From Atopobium sp. UBA6362 (GTDB lineage: Bacteria > Actinomycetota > Coriobacteriia > Coriobacteriales > Atopobiaceae), in NCBI GenBank assembly GCA_002440065.1, contig DJRK01000041.1:8819-15089 (forward strand): DNA of 6,271 bases, written 5' to 3'. The notes beneath the pieces were generated by a model. That model was not told the DNA's origin, searched no databases, and saw only the letters and a program-made list of their open reading frames with translations. Position 1 is the first letter of the stretch. Every line of letters begins with the position of its first letter. This document shows positions 1 to 6,062 of this stretch, piece after piece. Position numbers and translations under genes: made by a program.

Positions 1-516
1 GAGCTCCTCGGGGTCGGGGAACGCATCCACGATCTCGTCGAGCAGGTCTCCCGTGCCGTGGCCGTGGGTCGCCGAAAGCGGGCGGGGCTCGCCGCAGCCG
101 AGGGCATAGAACTCCCAGAGGTTCTCCTGCTCAGTCGAGGGGTTGTCCTTCTTGTTTACCACGAGGAAGACGGGCTTGGAGGTCTTGCGCACGATGCGGG
201 CCACCTCCTCGTCCTCGTCGGTCACGCCGGTGGAGCCGTCGACGACGAACACGACGACGTCGGCCTCGTTCACGGCGAGGACCGCCTGCTCGCGGATGCC
301 GGGGGCGAAGACGTCCTTGGACTTGATGGACTCGATGCCGCCCGTGTCGATGATCGTGAAGTCGCGGCCGTTCCAGTCCGCGTCATGGTAGGAGCGGTCC
401 CTCGTGACGCCGCGCGACTCGTGGACGATGGCGTCGCGGGAGAGCGCGATGCGGTTGACGAGCGTGGACTTGCCGACGTTCGGGCGGCCGACGACGGCCA
501 CGATAGGCTTAGACAT
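1..516 (-). CDS. der: Ribosome-associated GTPase Der (EngA), N-terminal part
   Basis: Der has two tandem GTPase domains and acts in late assembly of the 50S ribosomal subunit. Only the first 172 codons are present; the frame runs open off the left edge, so most of the second G domain and the KH-like C-terminal domain lie outside. All motifs of the first G domain are readable: G1 GRPNVGKST (residues 10-18), a G2 threonine in GVTRDR (T38), G3 DTGG (57-60), G4 NKKD (121-124) and G5 SA (148-149) in SATHGHGTGD. The ATG at 516 is supported by AAGGAG about 7 nt upstream and by the typical Der N-terminus MSKPIVAVVGRPN. In related bacteria der often follows the DUF512 gene directly; here a resolvase gene lies between them. 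A local promoter may therefore be needed (see 543-570). Identification is secure; only the rest of the gene is unseen. Confidence 0.96.
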   Translation of the reverse strand, partial: MSKPIVAVVGRPNVGKSTLVNRIALSRDAIVHESRGVTRDRSYHDADWNGRDFTIIDTGGIESIKSKDVFAPGIREQAVLAVNEADVVVFVVDGSTGVTDEDEEVARIVRKTSKPVFLVVNKKDNPSTEQENLWEFYALGCGEPRPLSATHGHGTGDLLDEIVDAFPDPEEL

Positions 517-542
517 GTGTTCTCCTTGCTTTCCGGATTGAA

Positions 543-570
543 CTTATGAAGCATACCATGAGCTGGGCAA
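543..570 (-). promoter_or_regulatory. Possible promoter for der
   Basis: In the 89-nt gap before der, the minus strand carries TTGCCC (565-570) and CATAAG (543-548) separated by 16 nt, each matching the sigma-70-type consensus at four of six positions. A second -10 candidate, TATGCT preceded by TGG (extended -10), lies at 550-555. The gap is less GC-rich than the flanking genes. No start site can be proven from sequence; this is offered because an inserted gene upstream would otherwise separate der from its operon. Confidence 0.3.
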
Positions 571-587
571 ATCCACACCTTGCCCAG
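563..587 (-). repeat. Hairpin between resolvase and der (terminator-like without a U-run)
   Basis: CTGGGCAA (563-570) and TTGCCCAG (580-587) form a perfect 8-bp stem with a 9-nt loop, beginning 18 nt after the resolvase stop codon. Neither strand has a run of T after the stem, so it does not meet the usual description of an intrinsic terminator. It could still slow or end resolvase transcription, or be a protein-binding dyad, and it overlaps the candidate -35 element of der. Confidence 0.5.
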
Positions 588-605
588 AAGCGCTGCGAGC
601 TTTCC

Positions 606-1202
606 TCAGCTTTCTTCGCAGAGCCAGCGCGAGAAAGTGTTCACGCTCACGTCGAGAAGCGATGCGGCGTCCTTCTTCGTGAGGGCGCCCGAAAGGCAGA
701 GCAGACGAACCTCGCGGTACTCGGGCGGCTTGGGCTTGCGTGGGCGGCCGAACGCGACGCCACGTTTCCTTGCCGAGCGGATGCCCTCGGCCTGGCGTGC
801 CCGGATGCTTTCGCGCTCGACCTGCGCGACGTAGGAGAGCAGCTGCAAGACGATGTCGGCGATGAGCGTGCTCGTGAGGTCGCCGGGGCGCGACCTGGTG
901 TCGAGCAGCGGCATATCGAGGACGGCAATGCCTACCTGGAGGTCCTTGGTGAGGATCCGCCATTGCTCGAGGATCTCCTCGTAGTTTCTCCCCAGGCGGT
1001 CGATGCTCGCGACCGCGAGCGCGTCTCCGGCGGCAAGTCGTCCGAGAAGCGCGCGATACGCTGGACGATCGAAATCCTTGCCGCTTGCTTTGTCGGTGTA
1101 CACGTTGGCGGGAGGGACGCCAAAGCGTGAGAGGGCGTCGAGCTGCCGGTCGAGGTTCTGGCACCTTGAGCTGACCCGCGCGTAGCCGTAGACCTGCGGC
1201 AT
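606..1202 (-). CDS. Small serine recombinase (resolvase/invertase family)
   Basis: A 198-residue site-specific recombinase with the usual length and layout of Tn3-type resolvases: N-terminal catalytic domain (about 1-100), long dimerisation helix (about 105-140, LTSTLIADIVLQLLSYVAQVERESIRARQ) and C-terminal helix-turn-helix DNA-binding domain (about 160-195). The catalytic residues are all present and match gamma-delta resolvase with a one-residue shift: R9, S11 nucleophile in YARVS, R46, D68, R69 and R72 (IDRLGR). Such enzymes bind as dimers to dyad subsites and exchange strands through a phosphoserine link. The ATG at 1202 is preferred over one at 1214 because GGGAGGA precedes it by a few nt. 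No transposase, integrase or cargo gene is nearby, while a repeat cluster lies just upstream (1296-1413). The gene appears intact. Whether it resolves, inverts or is a relic cannot be told from sequence. Confidence 0.93.
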   Translation of the reverse strand: MPQVYGYARVSSRCQNLDRQLDALSRFGVPPANVYTDKASGKDFDRPAYRALLGRLAAGDALAVASIDRLGRNYEEILEQWRILTKDLQVGIAVLDMPLLDTRSRPGDLTSTLIADIVLQLLSYVAQVERESIRARQAEGIRSARKRGVAFGRPRKPKPPEYREVRLLCLSGALTKKDAASLLDVSVNTFSRWLCEES

Positions 1203-1234
1203 GGTTCCTCCCATCGTCGCCCAGCGTTATGCAA

Positions 1235-1252
1235 ATGAGCGTAGATGAGCGT
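1235..1252. repeat. Tandem 8-bp direct repeat upstream of resolvase
   Basis: ATGAGCGT occurs at 1235-1242 and again at 1245-1252, a 10-bp period that puts both copies on the same face of the helix. A shorter AGCGT follows at 1224-1228. The pair lies 33-50 bp upstream of the resolvase ATG, where an operator or activator site would be expected, and next to a weak -10-like CATAAC on the minus strand (1226-1231). A regulatory role is inference. Confidence 0.45.
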
Positions 1253-1295
1253 TGGGCGCGGCGGGGCGTGCGGGCCGTTATTCTTTGCGTGGCTT

Positions 1296-1413
1296 CGAGT
1301 GCATTGGAGAGGTGCATTCCGCATGGGCGGAAAGCGACCAGAAGTGCATGCAAATGCCAAGAAAGCAGCGAGAGGTGCATGCACGGCTGCATACACCTCT
1401 GGAATGCACCTCC
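1296..1413. repeat. Cluster of about 13-bp repeats, res-like recombination site candidate
   Basis: Three direct copies of AGARGTGCATKCM begin at 1308, 1340 and 1371, spaced 32 and 31 bp (three helical turns). The units also share GAAAGC at 1330-1335 and 1361-1366. Inverted copies lie at 1388-1400 (partner of 1371-1383, 12 of 13 matching) and 1401-1413 (12 of 13 matching the inverse of 1308-1320). A partial copy, GAGTGCATT, is at 1297-1305. The total span of about 118 bp beside a serine resolvase gene is close to the size of gamma-delta res, which has three dyad subsites of about 30 bp. The repeats are directly visible; their role as recombinase binding sites is inferred from position and layout. 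Confidence 0.6.
1371..1400. repeat. 30-bp near-perfect dyad, candidate crossover subsite
   Basis: Positions 1371-1383 (AGAGGTGCATGCA) pair with 1388-1400 (TGCATACACCTCT) at 12 of 13 positions around a 4-bp centre CGGC. This is the most symmetric element of the repeat cluster and the dyad farthest from the resolvase start, the position site I takes in Tn3-type res. Its length fits a resolvase dimer site. It lies about 44 nt downstream of the DUF512 stop codon, so a role as an RNA hairpin is an alternative, although no clear T-run follows. Confidence 0.55.
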
Positions 1414-1443
1414 GCACGATGGGGCTGGCGCGGAGCTAGAAGT

Positions 1444-2823
1444 TCAGAGAAGCGCGCCCGCAAGGCAATCGAGGAGCTTCCCTGGGCTCGGCTCGCTGAT
1501 GAGCGGTGCGCCGCCGCGCCCCTGGATCTCCTGGAGGATGTGGGCCTGCGAGTCGCCGTCGAGCGTCACTTTGTCGAAGTTGAACATGACTTCGGGGAGC
1601 ACGACGAGGACTTGGTGCAAGTCTTGTGGCAACTGGCCGAGAAGGTCGCAGCTCACGATAAGCCCCGTGACGTTCACGTCGCCGCCGAAGTAGTCATTGC
1701 GGATCGCCTGGGTGTGCACGCGACCCTCAGGCGAGAGGAGCCTCGCGAACACGTCGATCGTCTTCTGCGCGGCCTCGCCGCAGACGAGCTTGACCTCGAG
1801 GCCCTTCTTGGCGAGGGCGCCGTCCACGGCCTCGCACTCCTCAGCTCGTTCGCTTCTGACGAGCGCGGACTCGTCGAGGAAGCTCCTGAGCATGCCGATG
1901 CCGTCGTAGAACTGCGGGTAGCCGTCGTAGGTCTCGGCGGGAGGGACCGGGAGGTCGGCATCGACATAGAACTCATCAGAGAGCTGGAAGCGGGTGTTGC
2001 CGTAGCGCGCCCGCGCCCGCTCCTGGTAGGGCTCGATGAGCTTCACGACGGCGCGGCTCGCCTCCATGTCGTCCGAAAAGCTTCGGTCGAAGCGCTTGGA
2101 GTGCTTCGTGTAGCCCATGGGGACGATCGCGAGGCTCGTGACCTGGGGGTGTGCCTCGGCCCAGTCGAGGGTTTTGTGCAGCTCCTCGCCGTCGTTCAGC
2201 CCCGGGCAGAGCACGATCTGCGCATGCAGCTCGATGCCCGCCTCGCAGAGCGCCTCCATGGCTTCGATGCCGCGAGCGGCGTGGGGACCGATCATTGAGC
2301 GCCTGACGTCGGGCGAGATGGCGTGGATGGAGACGTTCATAGGCGTGAGTCCGCAGGTGATGATGCGCTCAATGTCCTCGTCGGTCACGTTCGTGAGCGT
2401 CACGAAGTTGCCCTGGAGAAACGAGAGGCGGTAGTCGTCGTCGCGCAGGGTGAGCGTCGCGCGCGCCTCCTTGGGGAGCATGGCCATGAAGCAGAAGACG
2501 CAGGCGTTCACGCATGTGCGGATGCCGTCGAAGAGCACGTCGGTGAACTCGATGCCCCAGTCCTCGCCGGGCTCGCGCTCGAGCTCGCAGGGGGTCGTCG
2601 TCTGGTCGCGCGGGTCAAAGACCTCGAGCTCGCACCAACCGCCGTCGGCCTCCCAGCGCCAATCGATGATGTCGCGCGGCTCCACGCCGTTCACCGTGAC
2701 GACGCGCATCCCGGGCTCGATACCCGCGGCCCAGGCGGGGCTCCCTTCCTCGACCTTGGCGACCCAGGCGCCGTCGGCCTGAGGCTTCGTCGAGGCGTAG
2801 TCGGCTCGCTTCTGTTCGGCCAT
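1444..2823 (-). CDS. PDZ / radical-SAM-like / DUF512 protein of unknown function
   Basis: A 459-residue protein of the COG1625/TIGR03279-like family (Fe-S oxidoreductase related to NifB/MoaA). It begins with a PDZ-like segment (about 18-55, GSPAWAAGIEPGMRVVTVNG). A radical-SAM-like core follows, with cysteines C104, C108 and C111 in a CX3CX2C pattern (CVNACVFCF), expected to ligand a 4Fe-4S cluster, followed by RDDDYRLSFLQGNFVTLTN (127-145). The C-terminal DUF512 domain (about 240-450) includes DGYPQFYDGIGMLR and DYFGGDVNVTGL. The substrate is unknown in the family. The ATG at 2823 has AGGAAGGA 7 nt upstream; a TTG 21 nt earlier lacks such support. The gene is separated from ispH by 217 nt and from the resolvase by 241 nt, unlike the tight operon upstream, so it may be transcribed separately. 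The family call is firm; the reaction is not known. Confidence 0.92.
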   Translation of the reverse strand: MAEQKRADYASTKPQADGAWVAKVEEGSPAWAAGIEPGMRVVTVNGVEPRDIIDWRWEADGGWCELEVFDPRDQTTTPCELEREPGEDWGIEFTDVLFDGIRTCVNACVFCFMAMLPKEARATLTLRDDDYRLSFLQGNFVTLTNVTDEDIERIITCGLTPMNVSIHAISPDVRRSMIGPHAARGIEAMEALCEAGIELHAQIVLCPGLNDGEELHKTLDWAEAHPQVTSLAIVPMGYTKHSKRFDRSFSDDMEASRAVVKLIEPYQERARARYGNTRFQLSDEFYVDADLPVPPAETYDGYPQFYDGIGMLRSFLDESALVRSERAEECEAVDGALAKKGLEVKLVCGEAAQKTIDVFARLLSPEGRVHTQAIRNDYFGGDVNVTGLIVSCDLLGQLPQDLHQVLVVLPEVMFNFDKVTLDGDSQAHILQEIQGRGGAPLISEPSPGKLLDCLAGALL

Positions 2824-2929
2824 GACGGCGTCCTTCCTGCTCAAACGGTTTTTCTTGCTTACGGTCTTCTTGCCTGCACTTGCCCGGCGGCTCCCGACTA
2901 TTGCGGTATCCGCTCTCGTTTCTCTGCGG

Positions 2930-2983
2930 CCCCCTGCAAAATGAGACGTTCCGGGGCGGGATTATGTCTCATTTTGCAGGGGG
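2930..2983. repeat. Perfect 18-bp inverted repeat in ispH-DUF512 gap
   Basis: CCCCCTGCAAAATGAGAC (2930-2947) is matched perfectly by its reverse complement at 2966-2983, leaving an 18-nt loop. It starts 57 nt after the ispH stop codon. As RNA it would form a very stable hairpin on either strand. The T residues are inside the stem (ATTTTGC) and neither flank has a T-run, so it is not a standard intrinsic terminator. It could be a transcript-end structure, a dispersed repeat copy, or a pair of operator half-sites. The rest of the 2824-3040 gap shows no ORF or promoter that can be defended. Confidence 0.85.
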
Positions 2984-3040
2984 ACTGGCCTGCTGGACGA
3001 GGCAACGGGGGGATGGTTTACGCCACGGGTTGGGGCCGGG

Positions 3041-3880
3041 CTACCCGACGAGCGCGGCGATGGCGCTCCTCACGGCCTCGATCTGGCTCGCGGGGGTCGA
3101 GGCGCCGGCGGTGATGCCGATCGTCTCGCAGCCGCGGAACCACTCGGCGCGCAGCTCGTCGGCCCCCTCGATGTGGTGGGTGTTCGGGCAGATGCTCGCG
3201 GAGATTTCCGCGAGGCGCTTCGTGTTCGCGCTGATGCGCCCGCCGATGACGACCATCGCGTCGGCCTCGCGGGCGAGCTCGGCGCACGCCCCCTGGTGCC
3301 CGCTCGTGGCGTCGCAGATCGTGTTCACCACGCGCACCTCCTCGGCACGGCCAAGAAGCGCGCCCACGACCTCGGCGAGGTTCGCGCGCGACTGGGTCGT
3401 TTGCACGACGACGCCGATCTTCTTGGCCTCGGGCAAAGCTTCCGCTTCGTCCGCCGAGCCGATCACGACGGCGCCCGGCGCATGCGGGAGCGTCGCCTCG
3501 ACCTCGGGATGCCCCGCCTCGCCCACGACGACGACCTGGTAGCCGTCCTCATAGAGGCGCCTGGCCGCGAGGTGGACCTTCTTCACGAAGGGGCAGGTCG
3601 CGTCGAGCACCTCGTGGCAGAGTTCGCGCGCCCTCGCCTCTTCGATGGGTGTCACGCCGTGCGTGCGAAGAAGGAGCGTGTCGCCTGCCGACTCCTCGGG
3701 CGAGGAGACGACGGTCACGCCCCTCGCCTCGAGGTCGGCGACGACTCGCGGGTTGTGGATGAGCGGCCCGAGCGTGTGGACGGGGACCTGCGATTCCTCG
3801 GCGGCCTTGCGGACCATCTCGAGCGCTCGCTCGACCCCGTAGCAGGCCCCGGCCTCCGAGGCGATTCTGATCGTCGCCAT
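3041..3880 (-). CDS. ispH: 4-hydroxy-3-methylbut-2-enyl diphosphate reductase IspH
   Basis: IspH (LytB) is the last enzyme of the MEP isoprenoid pathway; it reductively dehydroxylates HMBPP to IPP and DMAPP using a 4Fe-4S cluster. The 279-residue product is of normal length. The three cluster cysteines are C13 (GACYGVERA), C96 (DATCPFVKKVH) and C189 (NTICDATSGHQ). Substrate-binding residues are H42 (LIHNP), H74 (RTHGV), H124 and the acid E126 (GHPEVE), the QTTQ threonines (161-162), S217/N219 in the SANTKRL segment and S261 (GASTP). The ATG at 3880 has AAGGAG 7 nt upstream, overlapping the end of plsC; the gap between the genes is 4 nt, indicating cotranscription. It is the last gene of the tight block, being followed by a 217-nt gap with a strong inverted repeat. 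In some bacteria IspH is fused to or followed by ribosomal protein S1; no such gene is seen here. Confidence 0.97.
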   Translation of the reverse strand: MATIRIASEAGACYGVERALEMVRKAAEESQVPVHTLGPLIHNPRVVADLEARGVTVVSSPEESAGDTLLLRTHGVTPIEEARARELCHEVLDATCPFVKKVHLAARRLYEDGYQVVVVGEAGHPEVEATLPHAPGAVVIGSADEAEALPEAKKIGVVVQTTQSRANLAEVVGALLGRAEEVRVVNTICDATSGHQGACAELAREADAMVVIGGRISANTKRLAEISASICPNTHHIEGADELRAEWFRGCETIGITAGASTPASQIEAVRSAIAALVG

Positions 3881-3884
3881 GCGC

Positions 3885-4619
3885 CTACTCCTTCAGCCCC
3901 GGGTACTCTACGCGCAGCTCGTCGCGGAGCGCGTAGACACGCTCCATGCCGCGGCTCTCCATCTGCGCGACCTGCTCCTTGCGCTTCTCGGCGTCGAGCT
4001 CGGACCACTCGATCGGCTTGCCGGCTTTGAGCACGACGCGGCTGCGGAACTTGAGGAAACGCGCGCCCACGACGGCCGTGGGCTGCACGGGGGCCTTGGC
4101 GAGCTGCGCCATGAGGGCGTAGCCGCCGTGGACCTCCGCCTCGTCGTCCTTCTTGACGCGGGTCCCCTCGGGGTAGATGAGGACGCACTCGCCGCGTTGG
4201 AGCATTGCGCGGGCGCGGCGGACCGTCTTCATGTCGGCGGAGCCGCGCGACACGGGGAAGGCGCCGACGCGCGAGAAGAGCCAGGTCGCGATGCCGATCC
4301 TGTCGAACTCGCTCTTGTAAACGATGCGCGTGTGGATGCCCGCGCGCCACATGGTGACGACCATGATGACGGGCTCGACCATCGACTCGTGGTTCTGGAT
4401 GATCACGCGGCCGCGGCGGTCCCGGCAAAGAAGCTCGGCCTCCTCGACCTTCCAGGGCCACACGAGCTTGGTGAAGACGTAGCACGCCCAGACGACGATC
4501 GCCATGAGCACCCGCGCCGTCCACGGGAAGTCGGACATGGCGGAGTCGTAGTAGTCGTCGTAGGTGTTGCCGGCGAACGCGCGCAGCTTGCCCTTGGGAG
4601 CCTTCTCGGATGCCGCCAC
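3885..4619 (-). CDS. plsC: 1-acylglycerol-3-phosphate acyltransferase family protein (PlsC-like)
   Basis: Expected to acylate lysophosphatidic acid to phosphatidic acid at the membrane. The 244-residue product has a hydrophobic segment at about 33-54, then the acyltransferase blocks: block I NHESMVE (76-82), block II GAFPVSRG (119-126), block III YPEGTR (149-154) and a block IV-like QPTAVVGARF (179-188). Block I is unusual: the catalytic H77 is followed at the fifth position by E82, where the family normally has Asp (H(X4)D). The change is conservative and every other block is intact, so activity is likely but not assured. The start is GTG at 4619, with GGAAGGA 6 nt upstream; it shares one base with the cmk stop (TAGTG), implying translational coupling. 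Cmk-PlsC-IspH adjacency is common in Firmicutes and supports the assignment. The exact acyl acceptor is inferred from the family. Confidence 0.9.
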   Translation of the reverse strand: MAASEKAPKGKLRAFAGNTYDDYYDSAMSDFPWTARVLMAIVVWACYVFTKLVWPWKVEEAELLCRDRRGRVIIQNHESMVEPVIMVVTMWRAGIHTRIVYKSEFDRIGIATWLFSRVGAFPVSRGSADMKTVRRARAMLQRGECVLIYPEGTRVKKDDEAEVHGGYALMAQLAKAPVQPTAVVGARFLKFRSRVVLKAGKPIEWSELDAEKRKEQVAQMESRGMERVYALRDELRVEYPGLKE

Positions 4620-5332
4620 TATGCTTCCTTCCAGGTAGCGAGCCTCGACGCAAGCTCGCTCGAGAGCCCGCAGATCCGCTCGACGACATCTTCGAACCCA
4701 AGGTCTGACGAGTCGATGATCACGGCGTCGTCGGCGGGCTTGAGCGGCGAGGTCGCGCGGGAGGAGTCGTAGTCGTCGCGACGCTTGAGGTCCGCGAGGA
4801 TTTTCCTCTCTTCCTCGGGGTCGGCGCTCGCCGTCGCGTCCATGGCGAGGTTGCCGCCGGACCGCTGGACGGCGCGGCGACGCGCGCGTGCCTCGGGAGA
4901 CGCGGTCAAGAAGACCTTCACGTCCGCCGCCGGGAAAACGACGGTCCCGATGTCGCGCCCCTCGGCGACCACGTTGCCGCCCTCCCCCACCTTGCGCTGG
5001 AGCGCGACCATGACCTCTCGCACCGCGGGCGTGGCCGAGACGGGCGAGACCGCGAGCTCCACCTCGGGCGTGCGGATCTCGCGGGTGACGTCGCGGCCGT
5101 TCGCCCAGACGAGCTGGCCCTCGGGCGAGGCCTCGAAGCGGATGTCTATGTCCTGGGCGATGCGAGCGACCGCCTCCTCGTCCTTAGGGTCGACGCCCTG
5201 CGCCAGGCACTCGGCCGCGACGGAGCGGTACATCGCGCCGGTGTCGAGGAACGTAAGGCCGCAGCGCTTCGCGATGGCGCGCGCGATGGAGGACTTGCCC
5301 GACCCTGACGGGCCGTCGATGGCTACGATCAT
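4619..5332 (-). CDS. cmk: Cytidylate kinase
   Basis: Phosphorylates CMP and dCMP to the diphosphates with ATP, for nucleotide recycling and membrane lipid precursors. The 237-residue protein has the P-loop GPSGSGKSS (7-15), the CMP-binding LDTGAMYRSVA (29-39), VVAEGRDIGTVVFP (121-134) and the C-terminal RRDDYDSSRATSPLKPADDA segment (184-203), including the arginine and SR residues used for nucleotide binding. The length is slightly above the typical 220-230. The ATG at 5332 is chosen because it begins the canonical MIVAIDGPSGSGKS and has AAGGAA about 5 nt upstream. It overlaps the phosphatase stop in an ATGA junction (4 nt), a sign of translational coupling. Further upstream, the frame overlaps the phosphatase gene and has no family resemblance. 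Confidence 0.97.
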   Translation of the reverse strand: MIVAIDGPSGSGKSSIARAIAKRCGLTFLDTGAMYRSVAAECLAQGVDPKDEEAVARIAQDIDIRFEASPEGQLVWANGRDVTREIRTPEVELAVSPVSATPAVREVMVALQRKVGEGGNVVAEGRDIGTVVFPAADVKVFLTASPEARARRRAVQRSGGNLAMDATASADPEEERKILADLKRRDDYDSSRATSPLKPADDAVIIDSSDLGFEDVVERICGLSSELASRLATWKEA

Positions 5333-6054
5333 GAGAGTTCCTTTCTTCCGGTGCCCCAGATGTCGCGGGTGTCGTAGGGGCTCGGCTCGGTGGCGCGGGC
5401 GATGACCTCCTCGGGGCTCATGTTGAAGCCGCCGAGCGAGAACGCGCCCTTGTTCTCGCAGGTAAAGTATAGGGATGCGACGTTGAGTATGTGCGTGTTC
5501 CAAAAAAGCCCGAAGGGGATGTCGTACACGGCCGCGAGCACGGTGCGCATGAAGCCCCCGTGGGTGACGCAGGCGACGCGGCCCTCGTGGCCGCGGAGGA
5601 GCTCAAGGACCGACTCCGCCCTTGCGCGGGCGTGCTCGAGGGATTCGGCGCCTTCAGGCGGCATTGAGCGGCCGTCCGCGTCGAGCGGCCAGGGGAAACG
5701 GTATCCCTTTGCAAGCGCGTCAGCCGTCTTCATGCCCTCGATCGGGCCGAAATCGTACTCGATGAGGTCGTCAAGGGGGACGCACTCGACGCCGATGCGC
5801 TCGGCCGCCATCTGCGCCATGTCGCGCGCGCGAGAGAGCGGCGAGCAATAGACGACGTCGGGGCGAAAGGCTTCGAGCGCGGCGATCCCCCGCTCCCGCT
5901 GCAGCTCCCCTTGGCGCGTGAGCTCCACGTCCAGCCGTCCCGAGAAGAACTTCTGCGTGTTCGACACGGTCTCCGGGTGCCTCATGAAGAGCACCCTCGA
6001 GGAAATCGCGTCCCCCGGAAGGAAGCTCTTATGTGCTTCTTTGTCTGCGTGCAT
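5329..6054 (-). CDS. Histidine phosphatase family protein (phosphoglycerate mutase-like)
   Basis: A 241-residue member of the histidine phosphatase superfamily, branch 1, which contains phosphoglycerate mutases, CobC-type alpha-ribazole phosphatases and broad-specificity phosphatases. The motifs are MRHPETVSNTQ (24-34) with nucleophile H26 and R25, SPLSRARDMA (71-80) with R75, the acid in LIEYDFGPIEG (E99) and the second histidine in VTHGGFMRT (H165). The usual RHG is RHP here. The substrate cannot be named from sequence; position beside cmk gives no clear hint. The ATG at 6054, 8 nt after the rluB stop, gives a leader of about 20 residues before the core and has only a weak Shine-Dalgarno match. 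The start is therefore less certain than those of its neighbours, and a GTG closer to the core (codon 21) is possible. Confidence 0.88.
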   Translation of the reverse strand: MHADKEAHKSFLPGDAISSRVLFMRHPETVSNTQKFFSGRLDVELTRQGELQRERGIAALEAFRPDVVYCSPLSRARDMAQMAAERIGVECVPLDDLIEYDFGPIEGMKTADALAKGYRFPWPLDADGRSMPPEGAESLEHARARAESVLELLRGHEGRVACVTHGGFMRTVLAAVYDIPFGLFWNTHILNVASLYFTCENKGAFSLGGFNMSPEEVIARATEPSPYDTRDIWGTGRKELS

Positions 6055-6062
6055 CGTGCTCG

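Noticed and set aside
1317..1332. Small hairpin TTCCGC/GCGGAA within the repeat cluster
   Set aside because: A 6-bp GC-rich stem is likely by chance; it adds nothing beyond the stronger repeats around it.
586..1455. AGAAGCGC at 586-593 and 1448-1455 as a target-site duplication around the resolvase module
   Set aside because: The same 8-mer also occurs inside the resolvase gene (1047-1054), so it is a common word here and not evidence of insertion ends.
1252..2298. Long plus-strand open frame of 348 codons opposite the DUF512 gene
   Set aside because: It is the antisense of a clear radical-SAM/DUF512 gene. Long antisense frames are expected in GC-rich coding DNA, and its product has no recognisable domain.
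2821..2844. TTG at 2844 as start of the DUF512 gene
   Set aside because: The ATG at 2823 has AGGAAGGA at the right distance, while the TTG lacks a comparable site.
3173..4772. Two large plus-strand open frames opposite ispH, plsC and cmk
   Set aside because: They overlap securely identified minus-strand genes with intact motifs and have low-complexity, arginine- and alanine-rich products typical of antisense frames.
5333..5503. Upstream extension of cmk to 5503
   Set aside because: The added residues overlap the phosphatase gene and do not resemble cytidylate kinase; the ATG at 5332 has both an RBS and the canonical N-terminus.
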